Below are positions 1 to 6,023 of a stretch of DNA of 6,336 bases, in pieces. A program made the translations under genes and the position numbers. The stretch comes from Alphaproteobacteria bacterium (GTDB lineage: Bacteria; Pseudomonadota; Alphaproteobacteria; UBA8366), in the NCBI GenBank assembly GCA_030743445.1, contig JASLSL010000150.1:1-6336 (forward strand), read 5' to 3'. Numbering within the stretch: position 1 is the first letter of the stretch; every line of letters starts with the position of its first letter. The notes beneath the pieces were generated by a model that did not search any database, was not told the DNA's origin, and worked only from the letters and a program-made list of their open reading frames with translations.

Positions 1-67
1 AGTGAAGAACGAAGTTCGCGCCGATGAACCCGGCGCCACCGGTAACCAATAGCGGTTGTTCGCTCAT
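1..67 (-). CDS. rfbB: dTDP-glucose 4,6-dehydratase, N-terminal fragment (runs off the left edge)
   Basis: Reading the minus strand from the ATG at 67-65 gives MSEQPLLVTGGAGFIGANFV followed by LH before the window ends. This is the first beta strand and glycine-rich NAD-binding loop (GGAGFIG) of an extended short-chain dehydrogenase. The continuation ANFVLH right after the loop is typical of RmlB/RfbB, which converts dTDP-glucose to dTDP-4-keto-6-deoxyglucose in the cytoplasm, the first committed step to dTDP-rhamnose and related deoxysugars. Only 22 codons are visible, so the active site cannot be checked and another NDP-sugar SDR remains possible. A purine-rich GGGTGGG (minus strand) precedes the ATG and may act as ribosome binding site. 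The gene is divergent from the seven-gene operon to the right, so the two polysaccharide units share the intergenic region. Confidence 0.78.
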   Translation of the reverse strand, partial: MSEQPLLVTGGAGFIGANFVLH

Positions 68-127
68 CGTGCCCACCCGCCGTCCAACACGCGGCAATCG
101 CAATCACTGCCGCCGGAGGCGATCAGA

Positions 128-156
128 GTATTAATAGGGAAGGAGGAAATTCGCAA
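128..156 (-). promoter_or_regulatory. Possible sigma70-like promoter for rfbB
   Basis: On the minus strand TTGCGA (plus-strand 156-151) is followed after exactly 17 bases by TAATAC (plus-strand 133-128). Matches to the consensus are 4 of 6 for the -35 and 3 of 6 for the -10, with ideal spacing and in the AT-rich part of the gap. Transcription would begin near 120 and leave a leader of roughly 50 bases before the rfbB ATG. This is a by-eye match only. Confidence 0.32.
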
Positions 157-205
157 CTTCAGCCTATTTCACGCCCCTCCAGCCGCGTTTATAGCCAGGA
201 ACAGG

Positions 206-234
206 TCGAAATTCACTCATTTAGGGAATAAACT
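206..234 (+). promoter_or_regulatory. Possible sigma70-like promoter for the rightward operon
   Basis: TCGAAA (206-211) and TAAACT (229-234) are separated by 17 bases and each match the -35 and -10 consensus at 4 of 6 positions. They lie in the AT-rich part of the gap. Transcription would start around 241, giving a leader of about 90 bases before the ATG at 330. An alternative TTTATA at 188-193 has only a poor -35 partner. The call is weak. Confidence 0.25.
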
Positions 235-329
235 TTGCATGCCGACGGGATAGACGCATGGAATTCCGCGGCAACCCTACTGGCGCGGCGGCACGAGCCA
301 AGGCCCCAACACGTAAAGCAAAGAACTCA

Positions 330-1334
330 ATGGCCAAAAAAGTAATGATAACCGGAGGCGCGGGTTATGTCGGCAGCCTGCTGACGCCGAGCTTGTTGGC
401 CGCCGGATACGAGGTCGTGGTTTACGACATCATGTATTTCGGCGCCGAGCACCTGCACACGGGCGATCCGGCGCTGACCTCGGTCGAGGGCGATATCCGC
501 GACACCGACAGGTTCCGCGCCGCCTGCGCCGGTGTCGACGCGGTCATCCACCTGGCGTGCATTTCCAACGACCCGAGCTTCGAGCTCGACGACGGGCTGT
601 CGATCTCGATCAACTACCACAGCTTCGAGCCGATGGTCGCCGCCGCCAAACAGGCCGGGGTCGGGCGTTTCATCTACGCCTCGACGAGTTCGGTCTACGG
701 CGTCTCGGACGCGCCCGATGTCCGCGAGGACCACCCGCTGGTGCCGCTGACCCACTACAATAAGTTCAAGGGACTGTGCGAGCCGCTGCTGTTCAAGCAT
801 CAGGCGCCCGGCTTCACCTGCACCACCGTCCGGCCGTCGACGGTCTGCGGCTATGCCCCGCGCTGCCGTCTCGACCTGACCGTCAACATCTTGACCAATC
901 ATGCGATCAACAAAGGCGAGATCACGGTGTTCGGCGGTGAACAGTACCGCCCGAACCTGCATATCAAGGATATGGTGCGGCTCTACGAGATTCTGCTCGA
1001 TCTTCCGGCCGAGAAGATCGCGGGCGAGACTTTCAACGTCGGTTATCGCAACATGAAGGTCTTGGAGATCGCCGAGTTGGTGAAACGTGTCGTCGAGGAG
1101 GAGTTCCCGGAGCGCGCGCCGATCGACATCGAGCGTACGCCGAGCGATGACGACCGGTCGTACCGGGTCAATTCGGACAAGATCGCCGAAAAGCTGGGCT
1201 TCGTGCCCGAATTCACCGTCGAGGACGCGATCCGCGACCTATGCCAGGCATTCCGCACCGGCGCTCTGCCGAACAGTTTCGACGACGACCGGTATTATAA
1301 TGTGCGTACCATGAGGGCGCTGAGGGCGGCGTGA
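330..1334 (+). CDS. NAD-dependent epimerase/dehydratase (extended SDR), nucleotide-sugar modifying
   Basis: The 334-residue protein begins with the Rossmann motif GGAGYVG at residues 9-15, and an acidic residue ending beta-2 (Asp33) suggests NAD rather than NADP. Other extended-SDR marks are DxxD-type GDIRD (54-58), the ASTSSVYG strand carrying the catalytic Ser/Thr (117-124), the Tyr143-x-x-x-Lys147 catalytic pair, and RPSTVCGY (168-175) followed by a sugar-binding C-terminal half. Family members act on NDP-sugars in the cytoplasm as epimerases, dehydratases or reductases; the exact reaction cannot be read from sequence. An in-frame ATG at 258 would add 24 residues rich in Ala, Lys and Arg, but the SDR fold starts right after the ATG at 330, so I chose 330; neither start has a strong ribosome binding site. 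As first gene of the operon, it plausibly modifies the NDP-sugar made by the next genes, in the position HldD epimerase holds in the ADP-heptose pathway, although it is not clearly HldD. Confidence 0.88.
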   Translation: MAKKVMITGGAGYVGSLLTPSLLAAGYEVVVYDIMYFGAEHLHTGDPALTSVEGDIRDTDRFRAACAGVDAVIHLACISNDPSFELDDGLSISINYHSFEPMVAAAKQAGVGRFIYASTSSVYGVSDAPDVREDHPLVPLTHYNKFKGLCEPLLFKHQAPGFTCTTVRPSTVCGYAPRCRLDLTVNILTNHAINKGEITVFGGEQYRPNLHIKDMVRLYEILLDLPAEKIAGETFNVGYRNMKVLEIAELVKRVVEEEFPERAPIDIERTPSDDDRSYRVNSDKIAEKLGFVPEFTVEDAIRDLCQAFRTGALPNSFDDDRYYNVRTMRALRAA

Positions 1335-1344
1335 TATCGAACCG

Positions 1345-2928
1345 ATGAACGCCAACGATATGTCAGACGAGGTCGGCGCTGTCCCGCCCGGCGAGGCCGG
1401 CAGCGCGCGCGACCGGATAAAGACCGTTGCGGAACTGGCCGAGATCAGCCGCCACGCCCGGGATCAGGGGCAAACGGTCGTGCTCGCGCATGGCGTTTTC
1501 GACCTGTTGCATTTGGGTCATGTCCGCCACCTCGAGGCGGCGCGGCGTCTCGGCGACGTTCTGATCGTTACCGTGACGGCCGACAGTTTCGTGAAAAAAG
1601 GACCGGGCCGGCCGGTTTTCCCGCAGACCATACGAGCGGAAATGCTGGCCGCTCTCGGTTATGTCGACTGGACCGGGATCAACAACGCGCCCACGGCGGA
1701 ATCGCTGATCGAGGCGATCGAACCCGACATCTACGTCAAGGGCAAGGAATACGCCAACGTCGAGGATGACGTCACCGGCATGATCGGCATCGAACGCGAG
1801 ATCGCCGAGAAGCACGGCGGCCGGCTGGTGTTCACCGACGAGGTCACGTTCAGTTCATCGGGCCTGATCAACGAGTACTTCGACATTCACGACCCCGAGG
1901 CGCGCGCCTTCCTGGACGATCTGCGCCACAACGACGGGTCGGACCGGGTATTGGGCTTGCTCGACCGGCTCGCCGGATTGAAGGTGCTGATGATCGGCGA
2001 GACCATCATCGACGAGTACGACTACGTCGACACGATCGGCAAACCGTCGAAGGAAAGCATCATCGCGGCGCTCTACCGGGACCGCGAGGTCTTCGCCGGC
2101 GGCGTCATTGCCGCGGCGAACCATCTGGCCGGGTTCTGCGACGACGTCGAGGTCGTCACCTATCTTGGTGGGCCCGAGAGCCAGGAATTTCTGGTCAACG
2201 AGCACCTGCACCCGAACATCGCGCTGAAACCGTATTTCCAGGACAAGCGTCCGACCGTTCGCAAGCGCCGCTTCGTCGAGGAATCGACCCTGCGCAAGTT
2301 GTTCGAGGTCTACTACATGGACGACAGCCTGCTCGACGACGCGCTGGGCGCCGATATCGCCGATTACGTGGCCGCGCGATGCGGCGATTTCGACGTCGTC
2401 ATCGTCTGCGACTTCGGCCACGGACTGATGGTCAAGCCGGTCATCGAGGCGGTCGAGGACAATGCCAGATTCCTGGCGATCAACGTCCAGGCGAATGCCG
2501 GAAACATGGGCTATAGCGTGGTGACCAAGTATCGCCGCGCGGACTATCTGTGCGTCGGCGAGGGCGAGGCGCGGCTCGCCGTCCACGACAAGAACGAGGA
2601 CATGGAGAGCATCATCTCGAAACGCCTGCCCGAAAGCGTGCGGTGCGGGCGAATCGCCGTCACGCTGAGTGGTCGGGGTTCGCTGTGCTGGAGCCGAGAC
2701 GACGGCGTCACCCACGTGCCGGCATTCGCCCACACGCCGGTCGACACGATCGGCGCCGGCGACGCCTTCCTGGCGGTAACCGCACCGCTATACGCGATCG
2801 GCGGCGGGGCCAAGGAAGTCGGGTTCATCGGCAATGTCGTCGGCGGGATCAAGACCGGGGTCGTCGGTCACCGCCAGGCGGTCGACAAGGGCGCCGTGAA
2901 GAACGCGATCGTCAGCCTGCTGAAATAA
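1345..2928 (+). CDS. Bifunctional sugar-phosphate nucleotidyltransferase / PfkB-family kinase, HldE-like with reversed domain order
   Basis: The protein has 527 residues in two domains. The N-terminal domain (about 40-180) is a cytidylyltransferase-like nucleotidyltransferase: GVFDLLHLGH (50-59) with the HxGH signature at 56-59, PDIYVKGKEY (127-136) as in RfaE2-type enzymes, and a closing FSSSGLI (169-175) equivalent to the SSTxI motif. The C-terminal domain (about 210-527) is a ribokinase/PfkB sugar kinase: VLMIGETIIDEY (214-225), the AGG substrate-binding motif (251-253), VTLSGRGS (439-446) and DTIGAGDAF (467-475) with catalytic base Asp473. In HldE these two activities make heptose 1,7-bisphosphate and ADP-heptose, but there the kinase comes first; here the order is swapped. 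The Asn of the kinase NxxE motif appears to be Gly (Gly405, Glu408 kept). The gene starts 10 bases after the SDR and lies 11 bases before the SIS isomerase. Substrate and nucleotide (ATP or CTP) are inferred, not shown. Confidence 0.9.
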   Translation: MNANDMSDEVGAVPPGEAGSARDRIKTVAELAEISRHARDQGQTVVLAHGVFDLLHLGHVRHLEAARRLGDVLIVTVTADSFVKKGPGRPVFPQTIRAEMLAALGYVDWTGINNAPTAESLIEAIEPDIYVKGKEYANVEDDVTGMIGIEREIAEKHGGRLVFTDEVTFSSSGLINEYFDIHDPEARAFLDDLRHNDGSDRVLGLLDRLAGLKVLMIGETIIDEYDYVDTIGKPSKESIIAALYRDREVFAGGVIAAANHLAGFCDDVEVVTYLGGPESQEFLVNEHLHPNIALKPYFQDKRPTVRKRRFVEESTLRKLFEVYYMDDSLLDDALGADIADYVAARCGDFDVVIVCDFGHGLMVKPVIEAVEDNARFLAINVQANAGNMGYSVVTKYRRADYLCVGEGEARLAVHDKNEDMESIISKRLPESVRCGRIAVTLSGRGSLCWSRDDGVTHVPAFAHTPVDTIGAGDAFLAVTAPLYAIGGGAKEVGFIGNVVGGIKTGVVGHRQAVDKGAVKNAIVSLLK

Positions 2929-2939
2929 CGAGCTCGGCG

Positions 2940-3530
2940 ATGCAGGACATCATCAACGACTATTTTCGTATCGCGGGCCAGTTGCCGCTCGACACGGAAG
3001 TGACCGACGCCGCGGGCGAGGCGGTCGCGCTCGGCGATGGAATCGGGCGAACGATCGAAGCGGTGACCGCTGCCAACGAAGCCGGCAATACGCTGCGTTT
3101 CATCGGCAACGGCGGCAGTGCGGGCATTGCGAGCCATATGGCCGTCGACTTTTCCAAACGCGGCGGCATCCGTGCCGCGGCTTTGAACGATCCGGCGATG
3201 TTGACCTGCCTCGCCAACGATCTCGGCTACGACCAGGTCTTCGCCCATCAACTGGCGCTCCACATCAGGGCCGGCGATGTCCTCGTCGCGATCAGCAGCT
3301 CGGGCCAATCGGATAACATCCTCGCCGCCTGCCGCGTCGCGCTCGACCATGGCGCTGGCTTGTACACATTTTCGGGTTTCGACGCCGGCAATCCGCTTCG
3401 CGGACTCGGCACCCTCAACTATTATGTCCCGTCGGCGGAATACGGCTTCGTCGAGCTCGCCCACATGGCGTTGTTGAGCGCCATGATCGACATCCTGGTC
3501 GGCTGGCGGCCGGGCACAAAAGCGGATTGA
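2940..3530 (+). CDS. SIS-domain sugar-phosphate isomerase, GmhA-like (phosphoheptose isomerase family)
   Basis: This 196-residue protein has the length and pattern of GmhA, which converts sedoheptulose 7-phosphate to D-glycero-D-manno-heptose 7-phosphate in the cytoplasm. The phosphate-binding loop FIGNGGSAGIASH occupies 54-66 and the second SIS motif ISSSGQSDN 118-126. An internal CLANDLGYDQVFAHQL (90-105) matches the GmhA family pattern before the helix that closes the active site. The start chosen is the ATG at 2940, 11 bases after the kinase stop, because upstream in-frame sequence is only a shadow of the kinase gene. Compared from memory with E. coli GmhA zinc ligands His61, Glu65, Gln172 and His180, this protein has His66, Asp70, Glu172 and Ser180, so the metal site is altered and the substrate may differ. 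Its place next to an HldE-like enzyme and a phosphatase supports a heptose-type role. Confidence 0.85.
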   Translation: MQDIINDYFRIAGQLPLDTEVTDAAGEAVALGDGIGRTIEAVTAANEAGNTLRFIGNGGSAGIASHMAVDFSKRGGIRAAALNDPAMLTCLANDLGYDQVFAHQLALHIRAGDVLVAISSSGQSDNILAACRVALDHGAGLYTFSGFDAGNPLRGLGTLNYYVPSAEYGFVELAHMALLSAMIDILVGWRPGTKAD

Positions 3531-3536
3531 TACCGG

Positions 3537-4160
3537 ATGCCGCCGCCAGCGCATATCGGACTCGATTTCGACAACACCGTTGCCGGGTACGATCGGGTCT
3601 TTCTCGAAGCGGGCCGGGAAGCGGGATTGTTGCCCGACGCCTTCATCGGCACGAAGAAGGAAATTCGCGACGCCATCCGCTCGGGGCCCGAGGGCGATAT
3701 CGGATGGCAGCGCCTGCAGGGCCAGGTCTACGGCAAGCTGATGTCGCGCGCGGCCCTGATCGAGGGTGTCGCGGAATTCCTCATCCAATGCCGCGAGCGT
3801 GGCGTCCCGGTCTCGGTGATCAGCCACAAGACCGAGTTCGGGCATTTCGATTCCGAACGCATCAACCTGCACCAAGCGGCGCGCCGTTGGATGACCGAAC
3901 ACGGCTTCTTCGATGCGGAGCGGTTCGCAATTCCGGAGGAGCGTGTGCATTTCGAGCCCGACCGCGCAGGGAAAATCGCCCGCATCTGTGAAGTTGGCTG
4001 CAGCCATTTCATCGACGATCTGGCGGAAGTGTTCCATGATCCGTCCTTTCCGGAAGATGTCGACGCGATCCTGTTCGCCGCGGGCGAAGACGAGCCGCCG
4101 GAGGGCCCATTCGCCGCCTGCCGCGACTGGAACGAGATTTCGCATGTCGTATTGGGGTAA
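3537..4160 (+). CDS. HAD-superfamily hydrolase, probable sugar-phosphate phosphatase
   Basis: The 207-residue protein carries the HAD motifs in order: motif I DFDNT at 10-14 (nucleophile Asp10, acid/base Asp12), motif II Ser96 in VISHK, a candidate motif III lysine (Lys98 or Lys146), and motif IV FIDDL at 158-162 with the two metal-binding Asp residues 160-161. This predicts Mg-dependent phosphate-ester hydrolysis. The gene begins 6 bases after the isomerase stop, with no clear ribosome binding site of its own, so translational coupling is likely. In the heptose pathway GmhB, also a HAD enzyme, removes the C7 phosphate, and this gene is the only phosphatase in the visible operon. It does not resemble GmhB closely: motif I is DFDNT instead of DRDGT and no zinc-binding Cys/His cluster is seen. 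The pathway role is therefore inferred from context. Confidence 0.82.
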   Translation: MPPPAHIGLDFDNTVAGYDRVFLEAGREAGLLPDAFIGTKKEIRDAIRSGPEGDIGWQRLQGQVYGKLMSRAALIEGVAEFLIQCRERGVPVSVISHKTEFGHFDSERINLHQAARRWMTEHGFFDAERFAIPEERVHFEPDRAGKIARICEVGCSHFIDDLAEVFHDPSFPEDVDAILFAAGEDEPPEGPFAACRDWNEISHVVLG

Positions 4161-4195
4161 CCTCGCGGCCCTCGGAGTGATTATGAGCCCCCGGA

Positions 4196-5047
4196 ATGGT
4201 TGCTGATCCGATCGCCCTGGCGCGTAGTCCCGCGAGCCCGCCGCTCGACCAACGCTCGCTGACGTTGCGCGGCATGGTCGTCGACGCGCTCGAAGGCGGC
4301 GAGCGGGGACATATCGGATCGGCGATGTCGCTGATCGAGATCATGCGCGTGCTCTACGACGACGTTCTCGATGTCCGACCCGAGGATCCCGGTTGGAGCG
4401 GCCGCGACCGCTGCATCCTCAGCAAGGGTCACGGCTGCCTGGCGCTTTACGTCCTCCTCGCCGACAAGGGTTTTTTCCCGGTCGACGAGTTGGCGACGTT
4501 CTGCCGCAGGGGATCGATCCTCGGCGGCCATCCCGAGGCCGAGCTGGTTCCGGGCGTCGAGGCGTCGACCGGCGCGCTCGGCCATGGCCTTTCGATCGGC
4601 GTCGGCATGGCCTTGGCGGCACGCATGCAGGGGCGCCAAGGCCGCGTGTTCGTCGTCATGGGCGACGGCGAGATCAACGAAGGCTCGGTCTGGGAGGCGG
4701 CGATGTGCGCGGCCAAGCACCGGTTGTCGAATCTCATCGCGGTGATCGATTACAACAAGATTCAGTCGGCCGGATCGACCGCGGAAATCCTCGAGTTGGA
4801 GCCGCTCGCCGACAAATGGCGGGCCTTCGGGTTCGCCGAAACCGAATGCGACGGGCACGATGTCACCGCACTACGGGCCGCGTTCGAGGGTGTGCCACTC
4901 GCCGCCGACGGACCCTCGGTCGTGATTTGCCATACGGTCAAGGGCAAGGGCATCGGCTTCGCCGAGCACGATCCCGCTTGGCACCATCGCTCGCGGATCG
5001 ACGCGGATCTGATCGCGGACATGCATGCCGCGCTGGAGCAGGGTTGA
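4196..5047 (+). CDS. Transketolase, N-terminal (thiamine diphosphate-binding) subunit
   Basis: The 283-residue protein is the PP/ThDP-binding half of a split transketolase. Visible marks are GHIGSAMS (38-45, His39), SKGHG (76-80, His79), GGHPE (110-114), GALGHGLSIG (126-135) and the ThDP/Mg motif MGDGEINEG (155-163) ending with the metal ligand Asn187 in VIDYNKIQ (183-190). VKGKGIGF (248-255) and AWHH (261-264) follow as in family members. Transketolases move a two-carbon unit between ketose and aldose phosphates; the classic reaction gives sedoheptulose 7-phosphate, the substrate of GmhA. It needs the C-terminal partner encoded next, which overlaps it by one base. It sits 35 bases after the HAD gene, the longest gap in the operon, and its own ATG has no well-placed ribosome binding site: GGAG at 4174-4177 is 18 bases upstream. 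DXS-like or other ThDP chemistry is less likely. Confidence 0.9.
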   Translation: MVADPIALARSPASPPLDQRSLTLRGMVVDALEGGERGHIGSAMSLIEIMRVLYDDVLDVRPEDPGWSGRDRCILSKGHGCLALYVLLADKGFFPVDELATFCRRGSILGGHPEAELVPGVEASTGALGHGLSIGVGMALAARMQGRQGRVFVVMGDGEINEGSVWEAAMCAAKHRLSNLIAVIDYNKIQSAGSTAEILELEPLADKWRAFGFAETECDGHDVTALRAAFEGVPLAADGPSVVICHTVKGKGIGFAEHDPAWHHRSRIDADLIADMHAALEQG

Positions 5048-5049
5048 TG
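5035..5049 (+). promoter_or_regulatory. Ribosome binding site and stop-start overlap for the transketolase C subunit
   Basis: GGAG at 5035-5038 lies inside the last codons of the N-subunit gene, 8 bases before the ATG at 5047. The TGA stop (5045-5047) and this ATG share one base (TGATG), a classic arrangement for translational coupling that would keep the two subunits in equal amounts. Confidence 0.65.
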
Positions 5050-6000
5050 CGTAAGACCTGCATCGACATGGTCCACGCCTTGGCGAAACGCGACGAACGC
5101 GTGGTGTTCATCGGCTCCGACCTCAGCCCCGGCCTGCTGGCCGAGATGAAGCAGGAGTTTCCCGACCGCCATTACATGGAAGGCGTCGCCGAGGCCAACT
5201 TCGTCGGTATGGCGGCGGGCATGGCGATGGACGGGCTCATCCCCTACATCAACACCATCGCCACCTTCCTGACGCGGCGCTGCTACGAGCAGGTCGCGGT
5301 CGATCTTTGCCTCCACAATCTTCCGGTCCGCCTGATCGCCAATGGCGGCGGGTTGGTCTACGCGCCGCTCGGCCCGACCCATGTCGCGATCGAGGACTTG
5401 GCGATCATGCGCGCCCTCCCCAATATGACCGTGGTGGCACCGGCGGATGCCGAGGAAATGCGGCGCTTCATGGAGATCTCGTTGGACTGGCCGGGGCCGA
5501 TCTACATCCGGCTCGGCAAGGGCGGCGACCCGATCGTCACCCGCGAGGCCGACGGATTCGAAATCGGCAAGGCCTATCACCTGCGTGAAGCGAATGGCGG
5601 CCGCTTCGGCCCGGTGCTGATCGTCTCGACCGGGGTGATGACCGGCCGTGCGCTCAGCGCCGCCGAGGAACTGGCCGGCGACGGCATCGCCTGCGACGTA
5701 CTCCACCTTCCGACCATTAAACCGCTGGATGGATCGGCGCTGCAGCGCTTGGCGGCCAAGGCCCGCCTGCTGGTCACGGTCGAGGAGGGGACCGTTGTCG
5801 GCGGTCTCGGCAGCGCCGTCGTCGAGCTCCTGGCGGAACGGCTCGAGGGCGGCCTGCCGCCGGTTCGCCGGCTCGGAGTCCCGGATGTGTTCCTCCACGA
5901 TTACGGCGATCAGGACTGGTTGATGGAGCGCTGCGGCCTGCAGCCGCATCAGATCGCCAAGACGATCGCCGACGCTGTGAACGTCCTGGCCGCCGCATAG
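5047..6000 (+). CDS. Transketolase, C-terminal subunit (pyrimidine-binding and C-terminal domains)
   Basis: The 317-residue protein completes the split transketolase. The pyrimidine-binding domain (about 1-165) contains EGVAEANFVGMAAGMA (45-60), whose Glu49 matches the conserved Glu that activates the thiamine aminopyrimidine, and GPTHVAIEDLAIMRALPNM (109-127), with His112 at the place of the substrate-binding His of full-length transketolases. APADAEE (131-137) and YIRLGKG (153-159) are also typical. The C-terminal domain (about 185-317) has VLIVSTGVM (190-198) and VTVEEGTVVGGLGSAV (243-258), the usual transketolase/DXS C-terminal pattern. Together the two subunits make 600 residues against about 660 for single-chain E. 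coli transketolase. The start at 5047 is set by the stop-start overlap and a good ribosome binding site. The holoenzyme is expected to be a cytoplasmic alpha2beta2 assembly. Confidence 0.9.
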   Translation: MRKTCIDMVHALAKRDERVVFIGSDLSPGLLAEMKQEFPDRHYMEGVAEANFVGMAAGMAMDGLIPYINTIATFLTRRCYEQVAVDLCLHNLPVRLIANGGGLVYAPLGPTHVAIEDLAIMRALPNMTVVAPADAEEMRRFMEISLDWPGPIYIRLGKGGDPIVTREADGFEIGKAYHLREANGGRFGPVLIVSTGVMTGRALSAAEELAGDGIACDVLHLPTIKPLDGSALQRLAAKARLLVTVEEGTVVGGLGSAVVELLAERLEGGLPPVRRLGVPDVFLHDYGDQDWLMERCGLQPHQIAKTIADAVNVLAAA

Positions 6001-6009
6001 ACCGGCGGC

Positions 6010-6014
6010 GGAGG
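6010..6014 (+). promoter_or_regulatory. Ribosome binding site for the methyltransferase gene
   Basis: GGAGG at 6010-6014 stands 9 bases before the ATG at 6024, within the 23-base gap after the transketolase C stop. It is the clearest Shine-Dalgarno sequence in the operon and fixes the start of the last gene. Confidence 0.7.
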
Positions 6015-6023
6015 CAAATTCGG

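Larger units (their letters stand above)
68..329. other. Divergent intergenic region between the leftward rfbB and the rightward operon
   Basis: This stretch is visibly richer in A and T than the flanking genes, especially 121-240, as expected for a divergent promoter region. Open frames crossing it (for example 56-253 on the plus strand) have no recognisable protein character and one overlaps rfbB antisense, so I treat it as non-coding. It holds weak sigma70-like elements for both directions, a strong Shine-Dalgarno-like AAGGAGG at 140-146 that is not followed by any start codon, and a 6-bp inverted repeat (91-96 with 108-113). Positions 258-329 could extend the next gene upstream but read as a low-complexity Ala/Lys/Arg peptide. 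No transcription terminator is seen. Confidence 0.6.

Noticed and set aside
199..225. GGAAC at 199-203 as an ECF (EcfG-type) -35 element
   Set aside because: No CGTT-like -10 lies 16-17 bases downstream (the sequence there reads ATTT).
56..253. Plus-strand 65-codon open frame in the intergenic region
   Set aside because: It starts at a TTG inside rfbB antisense, lacks a ribosome binding site and recognisable motif, and covers the AT-rich region that looks like promoter DNA.
258..329. N-terminal extension of the SDR gene from an ATG at 258
   Set aside because: The added 24 residues are low-complexity Ala/Lys/Arg with no match to the fold, while the ATG at 330 begins directly before the first beta strand of the Rossmann domain.
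1855..2733. 292-codon minus-strand open frame opposite the NTase-kinase gene
   Set aside because: Same codon-position shadow effect; no motif seen and the opposite strand encodes an intact enzyme.
2550..2939. 130-codon upstream extension of the isomerase frame inside the kinase gene
   Set aside because: Arg-rich out-of-frame translation of the kinase; the isomerase family begins at the ATG at 2940.
2868..4145. 425-codon open frame on the minus strand opposite the isomerase and phosphatase genes
   Set aside because: Shadow of GC-rich coding DNA on the other strand: the protein is Arg/Asp/Val-rich without motifs, while both plus-strand genes have clear catalytic motifs.
4393..5046. Upstream extension of the transketolase C frame into the N-subunit gene
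   Set aside because: Arg/Gly/Pro-rich shadow of the N-subunit; the stop-start overlap and ribosome binding site at 5035-5038 set the start at 5047.
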